A stretch of 64,000 bases of DNA from Paraburkholderia kururiensis JCM 10599 = LMG 19447 (GTDB lineage: Bacteria > Pseudomonadota > Gammaproteobacteria > Burkholderiales > Burkholderiaceae): contig NZ_RJZE01000004.1 in assembly GCF_003986935.1 (NCBI RefSeq), forward strand, positions 186,001 to 250,000, written 5' to 3'. A program made the translations under genes and the position numbers. This document shows positions 15,355 to 25,241 of this stretch, one piece after another. How positions within the stretch are numbered: the stretch's first letter is position 1; every line of letters starts with the position of its first letter. The notes under the pieces are model-generated. The model was not told where the DNA came from. It did not search any database and worked only from the letters and a program-made list of their open reading frames with translations.

Positions 15355-17778
15355 CTAACCCTCTTCGGGCAGCCGGATCACGCTCGCGTCCTTGCGGATC
15401 AGCCACGAGGCCGCCAGCATCTGCTTGCACTGGTGCGCGAGCAGCTTCAACTCGTGCACCGCATCGGCCGGGCAATCCGGCGACTTTTCTGCTTCCACCA
15501 CCATCGCGTCGAGTTCGCGGGAGACCCGCTTCGTGATCTCGGCGTGATCGGCGGGCGGCGCGATGCCGTCGTCGGCGGCCGAGAGGTTTTCGCGCACGAT
15601 GAGAAGGACGCGCTGCAGCGGCTGGAGAGACGTATGTTCCTGCAGCGGCGCGGTGGTCTTGAGGAGCGGCGCGGCGGCCGTGATCTGGGAAGCGAGCGCG
15701 TGGCTGCGGACCAGCAGGTCGTTGAGTTCTGCCACGAACATTTGCGCCGTTTTCGGCTCCAGCATCATGCGCTGGAATGCCTGGCCGAGATTGGCGAACG
15801 CGATGTGCACGTTCTTGCGCGCGAGGCGATAGCGGAAGTCGCGGTCGAGCGCGTTCGCCGCCGCCGACGCGCCCGCCGTAGCCGACGCCGTAGCAGCTGC
15901 GGCCCGGCTACCCACGGCCGCTACTATCGGCTGGGCCGGACTTGCAGCCGCTGCTGGGACGCCGCTGGCCGCGGGCTGCGCGGCAGCCGCCATCGCGATG
16001 GCCGGCACGCGTGCCGCTGTTTCGGTCGCGAGCTCCGCGCTGGTCGCCATGGCGGCCGCGGGCCGTGCGATCCACGACCAGGTGGCGTCCAGATACTGGC
16101 GCATGGCGGCGATCATGTCGGTGACGAGCTTGCCCATGAGCCGGTATTCCCAGTAGGGGAACAGGTGGCTCGCGGCAATCGCGATGGCGCAGCCCACCAC
16201 CGTGTCGATGACGCGCTCGCCGATGATCCGCATGCTGCCCGGCGCGAGCAGGTGGAACAGCAGCAGCACGTACGACGACGTGAACACGACGCTTGCCGCG
16301 TAATTGAAGAGCAGCAGGCTGTAGCTCATCACCATCGAGGCGAACATCACCACGATCAGCACGTGCGGTTCCTTCACGAAGAGGATCAGCGCGATGCTGG
16401 CGGCACAGCCGATCAGCGTGCCGATAATCCGCTGCGTGTTGCGTTGCCTTGTGAGCGAATAGCCCGGCTTCAGGATGATGACCGTGGTCATCACGATCCA
16501 GTAGGCGTTCGTGAGCGGCAGCAGGCGGCCCAGCCAGAAGCCGACCGCGACGGCGATCGTCACGCGCAGCGCATGCCGGAAGCTGGGCGACGCCATGGTG
16601 AGGTTCGAGAAGATCTGGCGGAACGGCACGCGGCGGTTGGACACGAAGCGCGAGAGCGCTTCGTCGATGCGCAGCTCGGTTTGCGTGGTCGGCGTTTCGC
16701 TCGTGAGGCTCTTGCGCATGCGGTCGATGAGCCGCGTGGCGCTCCAGATGCGCCGGAACGTGGCAGCCACGGCCGCGTAGGCTTCCGGGTTCTTCGTGGG
16801 CAGCTCGTTTTCGCGCATGAGTTCGATTTCGTACTCGATGGCGCGCAATTCCGCCTTGACGTTGATGCGCCCGCGCGGCGCCTGGTTCTGCAGTACGGCG
16901 AGGCCGATGTCTTCCATGTCTGCCGCGGCCTTGTCGATCAGGTCGCGGTAGAACACGAGCAGGTCGGAGCCGCCGAACGTGGTGCGCACGAGCGGGTAGT
17001 CGGTGTGCGCACCCACGAACAGCTCATGCAGATCGACCGTGTTGATGAACAGATTGAAGTGCATTGCGCGGCGCGGATCGAGTTTGCCGCTGCGCAGCCG
17101 CGGCAGGTTGCGCAGCACGATGTCGCGTGCGGCGTCCTGGCGCTCCACCGCGCCGATCTGCCTCGCCACGAGGTTGCGATAGCACTCGTCGAGGTCGTTG
17201 GCGAGGTCGTAGAACTGGCCCCGCGCGCGCAGATAGTCGGCACATGCGAACACGCTTTCGGCAATGGCCTGCTGCTCGATGCGGTCCATGAGCAGACGGC
17301 TCACGAGCGTGGCCCAGTACGTGTACCAGAGGCCGCCCGCCAGAATCCACGCGGCGTTGACGAGGGCCTCGTGCGGCGTGAAGTGCTCCTCGAGCGTCAT
17401 GATCATCATGAATAGCGTGGCGAAGCTGATCTGCGGCCAGCGGTTGCCGTAGACCACGATCAGCGAGAGCACAAACGTGAGCGGCACCACCGTGCACCAC
17501 AACGCCACCGAATTGACGGTGGCGAGACCGGTGGCCAGCGCGGAAAGGAAGCCGATCACGCTGCACGCCAGCATCTCGTTGTGCTTGTACTTGAGCGGCC
17601 CCGGCATGTCCACGACGCAGGCGCCGAGGGCGCCCGTGGCGATGGTGAAACCCACCTCGCTGTTGTGGAACACGATCAGGCTCAGCACCGCGGGCAGGGA
17701 CACCCCGAACGCGATGCGCAGACCGCCGTAGAAGTACTGGCTGTAGAGGAATTTCTTGATCTCGATGGAATAGCGCAT
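15355..17778 (-). CDS. FUSC family inner-membrane protein (YccS/YhfK/AaeB-like)
   Basis: This 807-aa membrane protein has the duplicated fusaric acid resistance architecture. A first block of about six helices (residues 15-170) is followed by a cytoplasmic helical region (180-390) and a second helix block (about 400-530) with the motif NAYWIVMTTVIILKPGYSLT, typical of FUSC_2 domains. The C-terminal cytoplasmic part contains an unusual Ala-rich low-complexity insert (about 565-640). Family members export aromatic acids or other small toxic molecules. ATG at 17778 is chosen because it gives MRYSIEIKKFLYSQYF; a TTG at 17811 would add 11 residues. Confidence 0.88.
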   Translation of the reverse strand: MRYSIEIKKFLYSQYFYGGLRIAFGVSLPAVLSLIVFHNSEVGFTIATGALGACVVDMPGPLKYKHNEMLACSVIGFLSALATGLATVNSVALWCTVVPLTFVLSLIVVYGNRWPQISFATLFMMIMTLEEHFTPHEALVNAAWILAGGLWYTYWATLVSRLLMDRIEQQAIAESVFACADYLRARGQFYDLANDLDECYRNLVARQIGAVERQDAARDIVLRNLPRLRSGKLDPRRAMHFNLFINTVDLHELFVGAHTDYPLVRTTFGGSDLLVFYRDLIDKAAADMEDIGLAVLQNQAPRGRINVKAELRAIEYEIELMRENELPTKNPEAYAAVAATFRRIWSATRLIDRMRKSLTSETPTTQTELRIDEALSRFVSNRRVPFRQIFSNLTMASPSFRHALRVTIAVAVGFWLGRLLPLTNAYWIVMTTVIILKPGYSLTRQRNTQRIIGTLIGCAASIALILFVKEPHVLIVVMFASMVMSYSLLLFNYAASVVFTSSYVLLLFHLLAPGSMRIIGERVIDTVVGCAIAIAASHLFPYWEYRLMGKLVTDMIAAMRQYLDATWSWIARPAAAMATSAELATETAARVPAIAMAAAAQPAASGVPAAAASPAQPIVAAVGSRAAAATASATAGASAAANALDRDFRYRLARKNVHIAFANLGQAFQRMMLEPKTAQMFVAELNDLLVRSHALASQITAAAPLLKTTAPLQEHTSLQPLQRVLLIVRENLSAADDGIAPPADHAEITKRVSRELDAMVVEAEKSPDCPADAVHELKLLAHQCKQMLAASWLIRKDASVIRLPEEG

Positions 17779-17958
17779 CGACTGCCGGTGTCTCGAAAAC
17801 GGGCGAGGCAAAAAGGGAAAGGCCGAACGTCAAACGGAACGCCATGAAGCGTGTGCGATGGCGAGACTGCACGCAAGCCCGCGTGGCGCCTCGCTCGACA
17901 GACTGCGGGTGAGTCTAACTGATTTAGCCTCCCCTCAGACCTCGTCCGTTCGGCCGGG

Positions 17959-17987
17959 TTCAGCCCGAAAGTCCTCTTTGTTATGCT
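17959..17987 (+). promoter_or_regulatory. Putative sigma-70 promoter of recC-recB-recD-arfB
   Basis: TTCAGC (17959-17964) and TATGCT (17982-17987) are separated by 17 bp, about 60 bp upstream of the recC start. Confidence 0.45.
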
Positions 17988-18048
17988 GTCGCCTCATCCG
18001 TGATCCATGCCGCTTTGGCCGGGTTCGCCGTCTCTTTCGCAAAGGCCC

Positions 18049-21000
18049 ATGCTGCAGCTTTTCTATTCCAACCGGTACGAGACGCTCGCGAGTGCGCTGC
18101 TCGAAGACCTGCGGCACGCGCCGGAAGACCCGTGGAGCGCGCAGCCGGTCATCGTGCCGAACGCCGCCGTGCGGCGTCAGCTGGAACTCGACATCGCGAG
18201 GCGATATGGCGTGTGCGCGAACATCGCGTTCGGTTACCTCGCGAGCTGGCTGTGGGCGCAGATCGGCCGCGTGATTCCGGTGCCCGAGCATTCGCCGTTC
18301 GCGCCGGACAGGCTCGTGTGGCGTTGCTACCGGCTGCTCGATCCGGCGCCCGGCGCGGAAGTGTCGCCCTGGCTCGCCTCGCCGCGGCTCGGAACCTATC
18401 TGCGTGCCGCCGACGAAACGATGCGCTACGAACTGGCCCGGCGCATCGCCATGGTCTTCGATCACTACCTGACGTATCGGCCCGAATGGCTACTGCAATG
18501 GCAGGCTGGCCATTCGATTCTGGCCGCGGGCGCAAGTGATGGCGACAAAGTCCCGCTGGCGAGCGGGCCGCGTCTGCAACTGCCTGGTGCGAGCGACGCC
18601 CAGCACGAAGACGAGCGTTGGCAGGCGGCGTTGTGGCGCACGCTGCTGCAGGAGGTGGCGGGCGAGGGGCGCCCGCTCGCTGAGGCGACACCGCCCGCTT
18701 ACCGCTTTCTCGATGTCGTGCGCACGCTCGACCTCGATGCCGTGGCGCGGGCGCGCTGGCCCGAGGCCGTGAGCGTGTTCGCGCTGCCCACCATGCCGCC
18801 GCTGCACGTAGCGCTGTTGCGCGAACTTTCGCGCTGGATGGACGTGCGTCTCTACATGCTCAATCCGTGCCGCGAATTCTGGTTCGACATCGTGACCGAG
18901 GCGCGGCTCGAAGCGCTGGATGCGGCCGGCGAGCGCGACTATCACGAAGTGGGGCATCCGCTGCTGGCGGAATGGGGGCGGCAGACGCAGGCGCAGTTGC
19001 ACATGGTCCATGAACTCACGGAGAGCGCGGCATCGGGCGAGGCGTCGGCGTACGAGGAAAACCCGCAGTCCACCTGGCTCGCGTGTATTCAGAACGCGAT
19101 GCTCAATCTCGAGCCCGAAACGCAGGGGGCGGCGGCGCTAGCGGAGCGAGGCATCGAAGTGCACGTTTGCCATAGCCTCTCGCGTCAGCTCGAAGTGCTG
19201 CACGACCGGCTGCTCGGCTGGTTCGACGAGATCGAAGACCTGCAGCCGTCCGACGTGCTCGTCGCGGTGCCCGATCTGGGCGCCGCGGGCCCGCTGATCG
19301 ACGCGGTATTCGGCACGGCCGCGCCTGGCGATACGCGCCGCATTCCCTATCGCATCACCGGTCTGCCGCCGTCGCAGGCGAACCCTGTGGCGCGCGTGCT
19401 GCTCGACTGGCTCGCGTTGCCGGAGCGCAGCGTCGGCGCGCCGGAGTTGATCGAGTGGTTGCGCGTCGATGCGATCGCGGCGCATTACGGCATCGACGCC
19501 GCGGCGCTCGAAGCGGCCCAGACCTGGCTTGCTGCCGCGGGCGCGCGGCGTGGGCTCGTGCCCGGCGAGCCCGCGGGCGAGGACGTGCCGGTTGCACGCC
19601 ATACGTTTTCCGACGCACTCACGCGGCTCTTTCTGGGCTACGCGCTGCCCGAGGGCAGCGAACCGGTCGACGCCTGGCTGCCAGTGCCGGGCGCGGACGG
19701 TTCCGAGGCCGAACTGCTCGGCCGGCTCGCGCGTTTCGTCGACGACATCGACGCGTTCGCGCGCCGCTGCGCCGAAGGCAATACGCCGTCCGGCTGGAGC
19801 ACGGTCCTGCTCGATACACTCGCGCAATGCTTCGACACCGGCGTGGCCTTTGCGCCGATGCTCGCGGGCGCACGCGACGCGATCGACGCGATGGTGCGTG
19901 CCATGGCCGACGGCATGGGAAACGGTGTCGATGGCGTCGACGGTGCCGATGGCGCCGACATCGCCGTGATTCCCGCAGCGGTGGTGCGCACCGCATTCGC
20001 CGAGGCGCTGGACGATCCCGCGCGCGGCGGCGTGCCGTGGGGCAGCGTCACGTTCTCGTCGTTGACGAGCCTGCGCGGCCTGCCGTACCGCGTGGTGTGC
20101 CTGCTCGGCATGGACGACGGCGTGTTGCCGAGTCTCGCGCGTGCCGACGAGTTCGACCTCATGGCGTCGTTCAGCAAGCCCGGCGACCGTCAACGGCGCG
20201 ACGACGAGCGCAATCTGTTCCTCGATCTGCTGCTCGCCGCGCACGACCGGCTGCTGATCGCCTACACGGGGCGCAGCATTCGCGACAACGCGCCGGTGCC
20301 GCCCGCCGCGCTGGTGGACGAACTGCTCGATCATCTGGCCACGGTGTCGGCCGGCCAAGGCGCCGGTCCTGACGAGGTGGAGGCCGCGCGGCGAGCCTTT
20401 ATCGTGGACCATCCGCTTCAGCCGTTTTCCGCCGACTATTTCGCCGCACGGCCGGCACTGTTCACCTACGACCCCGACCGCGCCGAACTGGCCGAACTGC
20501 TCGCATCGCGGCACGTCGAAGCGCGTGTGCCGTTCTTCTCGCAACCGTTGCCGGCCAATACCGCGCCGCTCGTCGCCTTCGACGACTTTCAGCGTTTCTG
20601 GCGCCATCCCGCGCGTGCATTGCTGCGCGACCGCCTGGGCATCGTGCTCGCCGATGCCCAGGCGGAACTGCTCGACACCGAGCCGTTCGAACTCGACTAC
20701 GCGGGCAGCGACGCGCTTGCGGCACGCCTCATGCCCATGCTGCTCGATGTACAAGCGCGCACCGATGCACTGGAACGCGCGCGGCGCGTGGCCGTGGCGA
20801 GTCCGGAATTGCCGGGCGGGGCGACAGGCGCCGTGTGGCGGGAGCGCGAACTCAACGCATTGCGGCTGCTTGCCGAGAGGGTGCAGAGCGAAATGGCAGG
20901 CGGCGTTGAACGGCTGCCTTTTGCGCTCACTATCGATCCGCGCTGGCCGGATACAGCGGACGTTTCGCTCTTCGGTACGCACGAGCGCGTGTTGCGCGAA

Positions 21001-21486
21001 GCGGCGCAGGCCACGCCGCTCGAACTGCACGGTTCGCTGAATTTGCTTACCGGGAACGGCCAGGTGATTTTCCGTTATGCCCGTCCCAGCGCGCGCGACT
21101 ATCTGGCCGCCTGGCTTGCGCATCTCGTCTATTGCGCGGCGCAGCCGGCCGGCCCTCGCCGCACGGTGTGGCACGGCAACGGCGAAACGTTCGAATTTGC
21201 GCCCGTCGATGCGCCGCAGGATAAGCTCGCGCCGCTTGCCGCGCTCTATCGCGCCGGGCAGATGTTGCCGCTGCGCTTTTTTCCGAGAAGCGCGTGGAAG
21301 AGGTTCACCGAGAGTGAATCCGCAGCCCAGGGGGCGTGGATCAATGACCGCACAGGCGGCGAATCCGACGACCCGGCCTGGCGCATCGCGCTGCGCGGCA
21401 CGCCGCTCACGCTGGACGAGCCGTTCGGCACGCTGAGCTCGCTCGTATTCGAGCCGCTCGTCGCCCATCTGCGGAGCACGTCATGA
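18049..21486 (+). CDS. recC: Exodeoxyribonuclease V subunit gamma, RecC
   Basis: This is the 1145-aa RecC subunit of the RecBCD helicase-nuclease, which processes double-strand breaks and recognises Chi. The protein starts with the characteristic MLQLFYSNRYETLASALLEDL at ATG 18049; the upstream in-frame ATG at 18007 adds 14 non-conserved residues. Inactivated helicase-like domains follow, with recognisable segments such as YRITGLPPSQANPVARVLLDW, SLTSLRGLPYRVVCLLGMDDG and the C-terminal nuclease-like fold. An acidic low-complexity run (GNGVDGVDGADGADIA, near residue 625-640) looks like a local expansion. The stop overlaps recB by 4 bp. Confidence 0.95.
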   Translation: MLQLFYSNRYETLASALLEDLRHAPEDPWSAQPVIVPNAAVRRQLELDIARRYGVCANIAFGYLASWLWAQIGRVIPVPEHSPFAPDRLVWRCYRLLDPAPGAEVSPWLASPRLGTYLRAADETMRYELARRIAMVFDHYLTYRPEWLLQWQAGHSILAAGASDGDKVPLASGPRLQLPGASDAQHEDERWQAALWRTLLQEVAGEGRPLAEATPPAYRFLDVVRTLDLDAVARARWPEAVSVFALPTMPPLHVALLRELSRWMDVRLYMLNPCREFWFDIVTEARLEALDAAGERDYHEVGHPLLAEWGRQTQAQLHMVHELTESAASGEASAYEENPQSTWLACIQNAMLNLEPETQGAAALAERGIEVHVCHSLSRQLEVLHDRLLGWFDEIEDLQPSDVLVAVPDLGAAGPLIDAVFGTAAPGDTRRIPYRITGLPPSQANPVARVLLDWLALPERSVGAPELIEWLRVDAIAAHYGIDAAALEAAQTWLAAAGARRGLVPGEPAGEDVPVARHTFSDALTRLFLGYALPEGSEPVDAWLPVPGADGSEAELLGRLARFVDDIDAFARRCAEGNTPSGWSTVLLDTLAQCFDTGVAFAPMLAGARDAIDAMVRAMADGMGNGVDGVDGADGADIAVIPAAVVRTAFAEALDDPARGGVPWGSVTFSSLTSLRGLPYRVVCLLGMDDGVLPSLARADEFDLMASFSKPGDRQRRDDERNLFLDLLLAAHDRLLIAYTGRSIRDNAPVPPAALVDELLDHLATVSAGQGAGPDEVEAARRAFIVDHPLQPFSADYFAARPALFTYDPDRAELAELLASRHVEARVPFFSQPLPANTAPLVAFDDFQRFWRHPARALLRDRLGIVLADAQAELLDTEPFELDYAGSDALAARLMPMLLDVQARTDALERARRVAVASPELPGGATGAVWRERELNALRLLAERVQSEMAGGVERLPFALTIDPRWPDTADVSLFGTHERVLREAAQATPLELHGSLNLLTGNGQVIFRYARPSARDYLAAWLAHLVYCAAQPAGPRRTVWHGNGETFEFAPVDAPQDKLAPLAALYRAGQMLPLRFFPRSAWKRFTESESAAQGAWINDRTGGESDDPAWRIALRGTPLTLDEPFGTLSSLVFEPLVAHLRSTS

Positions 21487-24400
21487 CCGCAGTCACCACG
21501 CAGCGCCACGACGTGCCTACCGAACTCGACGTGTTCGCGTGCCCGCTCGACGGCGTCAACCAGATCGAAGCGTCGGCCGGCACCGGCAAGACCTGGAACA
21601 TCTGCGCGCTCTACGTGCGCCTGTTGCTGGAAAAGGACTGCAAGGCCGACGAGATACTCGTCGTCACCTTCACGAAGGCGGCCACAGCCGAACTGCACGA
21701 GCGCATCCGCGGGCGTCTTGCGCAGCTTCATCGCGAGATCGAACGGGCTATTGCAGAAGGAGAGGGCGAGGCAGAGCAGGGCGACCTCGATCCGTTTGTG
21801 GCACGCCTCTTCGAGACCACGCTTGCGCCGGAGCGCGGCATCGATCTGGACACCGCCGCGAAACGCGTGCGGCGCGCGCTGCGCATGTTCGACCAGGCGG
21901 CCATCCACACCATCCACGCGTTCTGTCAGCGCGCACTGCAGGAAGCGCCGTTCGCTGCGGCCATGCCGTTCGCGTTTGAGATGGAGGCGGACGACGCCCC
22001 ACTGCGCTTCGAACTGGCCGCGGACTTCTGGCGCGAGCAGGTCGAACCCGTCGCGGCCGCGCATCCCGCGTTTGCTGCGTGGCTCGTGGCGAACCGGGCG
22101 GGTCCCGCATCGCTCGATGCGCAGCTGGCGCGCCGGCTCAAGAAGCCGCTCGCCGTGCTGCGTTGGGATGGCGTGGCCGACGCAGCCGCAAGCGGTGAAG
22201 ACGCGCAGGCGCGCTTCGACGCCGCACGCGAGCTTTGGTGCGCGGAGCGGGACGCCATCGTGAGCCTGCTCGCCGACGCGAGCGAGCGGCTCAGCAAAAC
22301 GTCGCACAAGCCCGAGGCCGTGAGCGCGGCCATTGCCGCCTGGAGCGACTGGTTTGCCGAAGGCGATTGCCATGCGCCGCCGCCGCGGGCAGCGCTGAAG
22401 CTCACCGCGTCGGCGCTCAAGAAGGCGACGAAAACGAAATTCACGCCGCCCGAGCACGCATTCTTCGCGATGGCCGACACACTCGCGGCCGCCGCCGAGG
22501 CAGCCGAGGCCGCGCAGCGCGCGCGCTGGCTCGGGCTCGTCGAGGCGTGGCTCGCGTTCGCGCCCGGGGAACTGGCTGCGCGCAAGCGCGCGCGTCGCGT
22601 CGTGTCGTTCGACGACCTGCTCTCGAACCTCTACCGCGCGCTCAGCGAACATCCGTGGCTTGCCCAGACGCTGAGGGCACGCTATCCGGCCGCGCTCATC
22701 GACGAATTCCAGGACACCGATCCGCTGCAGTTCGCCATTTTCAGCCGCATCTTCGCGCCGCGCGGTCCGCTCTTTCTCGTCGGCGATCCGAAGCAGGCGA
22801 TCTACAGCTTCCGCGCCGCGGACCTGCATACCTATCTGGCCGCGCGCGACGCCGCCTCTCACTGCTACACGCTCGCGGTCAATCAGCGCTCCACGCGGCC
22901 TATCGTCGACGCCTGCAACCGTCTCTTCGAGGCCAATCCGCGCGCGTTCGTGCTCGATCGGCTCGACTATCAGCCGGTTCGGGCCGGCTCGCGCGAGCGA
23001 CCGCCGCTGCACGACGACGCGGCGCCGGGCGCGGATTTCCGTGTCTGGATGCTGCCGGACGGCGCGAAGGCCGAGGCGGGAGCACAGAGCGAAGAGGCAA
23101 TGCTCAGCAAGAGCGCCGCGCAACGCGCAGCCAGCGAGGCGTGCGCGCAGGAAATCGTGCGGCTGCTACGCGGTGCGCGCGAGGGACACGTCACGATCGG
23201 TGCGGTGCCGCTCACGCCCGGCAACATCGCGGTGCTCGTGCAGACGCATCGGCAGGGTAGCCTCGTCAAACGTGTGCTGGCGGCGTGGGGCGTAGGCAGC
23301 GTGGAACTGGCTCAGGCATCGGTATTCGAGACGCTCGACGCCGAGCAGATCGAGCGCGTGCTGGCCGCCATCGATACGCCCGGCGATCTGCGCCGCCTGC
23401 GCGCGGCGCTCGCCACAGACTGGCTTGGCCTCGACGCGGCCGCGCTCTGGCGGCTCGAACAGCTTGCCGATGCGCCGGCTGGGCAGGACGATCCCGCTCA
23501 CGCCGCCGACGCCATGAGCTGGGTTGAACGCTTTTCGCGTTACCGCACGCTATGGCACGAACGCGGCTTCGCCGTGATGTGGCGCACGCTGATGCGCGAG
23601 CTGCGCGTCGCGCAACGCATCGTCAGCGGGCCGGAGGGCGAGCGCCGGCTCACGGACGTGAACCATCTCGCCGAGCTCGTGCAGGCACGCGCGGCGCTCA
23701 CGCCGGGCATTGCGCCCACACTGCGCTGGCTTGCCGCGCAGCGCGCCCAGGGCGGCGGCGAAGAGGCGCAGTTGCGCCTCGAGTCCGACCGCAATCTCGT
23801 GCAGATCGTGACCGTGCACAAGTCCAAGGGGCTTGAATACGCGGTGGTGTTCTGCCCGTTCCTCAACGACGGCGGGCTGCGCGACGCGCCGTCGTCAGGC
23901 CTGCCCGATGCGCGCGAGTACCACGACGAAGCGGGTCATGCCGTGCTCCATTACGGCTGTGGCGAAGACGAAGCACGCGAGGCCGACCGCTACGCGCAGC
24001 GCGAGCAGGCGGCGGAGCGCGCGCGGCTCGTCTATGTGGCGCTGACACGCGCGGTTTATCGCTGCTATCTGGTCGCGGGCCCGTATCTCGCTTCGCGCTC
24101 CACCAAGGAATCGCAGCGCAGCGTGCTCAACTGGCTCGTGGCCGGCGCGGGTCGTGAATTCGAAACCTGGCTTGCCGATCTGCCCGATGTGCCCGTGCTC
24201 GTCGAACAGTGGCACGCACTCGCGGGTGGCCCGATATCGGTCGAACCGTTGCCGAAGGTGGCGGGACGTCTGCCGCTTCAGGCCGATGTCGCGGCCGGCG
24301 CGCATATGCAGGCGCGTGCGAGCCGGCGCATCTTGCGCGACCCGTGGCGCCTCGCGAGCTTCAGCTCGCTCGTGGCGGCCGGCGCGAGCCGCGGCGAGGC

Positions 24401-25241
24401 GGCGTCTGTCAGCGAGGAAGCGCGGCCCGACCACGACGAGCTGGCCGACGCAGCGGGTGAGGCCCCGCCTTGGGTCCCGGCTCGCCCGGCGCTCGCTCTG
24501 CCCGCGGACGACATCCTCGCGTTTCCGCGCGGCGCCGCGGCAGGCGAATGCCTGCACCGCATGTTCGAACTGGCCGACTTCTCCGACCCGAACACCTGGC
24601 CCGAAGCCGCCCGGCGCGCGCTCGTGGAACGTCCCGCACCCGCGGCGCCCGAACTCGTCCCACGTTTGCCGGCGATGATGCACAAGCTGCTCGCGGACGT
24701 GGTTGCCGTCGAACTGGTGCCGGGCATGAAGCTCGCGTCGCTCGATCCCGCGCGCCGTCTCAACGAGTTCGAGTTCGTGTTTCCCGCCGATGCGCTGGAT
24801 CTCGCCGCGTTGCGCACGGTGCTCCTTGCGCACGGGTATCCCGACGTCGCGCTGGAACCCGGCACGTTACGCGGCTTCGTGAAGGGCTTCATCGACATGA
24901 TCGTGGAACACGACGGGCGTTACTGGATCGTCGACTGGAAGTCGAATCATCTCGGCGACGCGCCCGAAGACTACGATGCAGCCTCGCTCGACGAGGCGAT
25001 GTCGGCTCATGCATATCCCCTTCAGGCCTTGCTCTACACGGTCGCCCTGCATCGCTATTTGCGGACGCGGTTGCGCGATTACGCGTACGACACGCATATC
25101 GGCGGCTATCTGTACCTGTTCGTGCGCGGCGTGCGGGTGGCTTGGCGCGCGGGTGGCAAGGCGGGTGGCGTGCACGTGGGCCGGCCGTCGGCCGCCCTCA
25201 TCGAGGCGCTCGATGCGCTGATGGCGGGGGGCGAGGCGTGA
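21483..25241 (+). CDS. recB: Exodeoxyribonuclease V subunit beta, RecB
   Basis: This is the 1252-aa 3'-5' helicase and nuclease subunit of RecBCD. UvrD-family motifs are all visible: Walker A SAGTGKT (31-37), motif II DEFQDTDPLQF, motif IV NQRSTRPIV, motif V TVHKSKGLEYAVVF and motif VI RLVYVALTRA. The C-terminal nuclease domain has the Mg-binding motif IVDWKSNHLG at about residue 1150, so it should be catalytically active. Start ATGA overlaps the recC stop, and the recB stop overlaps the GTG start of recD, so the three subunits are translationally coupled. Confidence 0.97.
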   Translation: MTAVTTQRHDVPTELDVFACPLDGVNQIEASAGTGKTWNICALYVRLLLEKDCKADEILVVTFTKAATAELHERIRGRLAQLHREIERAIAEGEGEAEQGDLDPFVARLFETTLAPERGIDLDTAAKRVRRALRMFDQAAIHTIHAFCQRALQEAPFAAAMPFAFEMEADDAPLRFELAADFWREQVEPVAAAHPAFAAWLVANRAGPASLDAQLARRLKKPLAVLRWDGVADAAASGEDAQARFDAARELWCAERDAIVSLLADASERLSKTSHKPEAVSAAIAAWSDWFAEGDCHAPPPRAALKLTASALKKATKTKFTPPEHAFFAMADTLAAAAEAAEAAQRARWLGLVEAWLAFAPGELAARKRARRVVSFDDLLSNLYRALSEHPWLAQTLRARYPAALIDEFQDTDPLQFAIFSRIFAPRGPLFLVGDPKQAIYSFRAADLHTYLAARDAASHCYTLAVNQRSTRPIVDACNRLFEANPRAFVLDRLDYQPVRAGSRERPPLHDDAAPGADFRVWMLPDGAKAEAGAQSEEAMLSKSAAQRAASEACAQEIVRLLRGAREGHVTIGAVPLTPGNIAVLVQTHRQGSLVKRVLAAWGVGSVELAQASVFETLDAEQIERVLAAIDTPGDLRRLRAALATDWLGLDAAALWRLEQLADAPAGQDDPAHAADAMSWVERFSRYRTLWHERGFAVMWRTLMRELRVAQRIVSGPEGERRLTDVNHLAELVQARAALTPGIAPTLRWLAAQRAQGGGEEAQLRLESDRNLVQIVTVHKSKGLEYAVVFCPFLNDGGLRDAPSSGLPDAREYHDEAGHAVLHYGCGEDEAREADRYAQREQAAERARLVYVALTRAVYRCYLVAGPYLASRSTKESQRSVLNWLVAGAGREFETWLADLPDVPVLVEQWHALAGGPISVEPLPKVAGRLPLQADVAAGAHMQARASRRILRDPWRLASFSSLVAAGASRGEAASVSEEARPDHDELADAAGEAPPWVPARPALALPADDILAFPRGAAAGECLHRMFELADFSDPNTWPEAARRALVERPAPAAPELVPRLPAMMHKLLADVVAVELVPGMKLASLDPARRLNEFEFVFPADALDLAALRTVLLAHGYPDVALEPGTLRGFVKGFIDMIVEHDGRYWIVDWKSNHLGDAPEDYDAASLDEAMSAHAYPLQALLYTVALHRYLRTRLRDYAYDTHIGGYLYLFVRGVRVAWRAGGKAGGVHVGRPSAALIEALDALMAGGEA

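Noticed and set aside
19138..21468. A 776-codon minus-strand open frame antisense to recC
   Set aside because: RecC is clear on the plus strand; the antisense product is Arg/Ala/Gly-rich and family-less.
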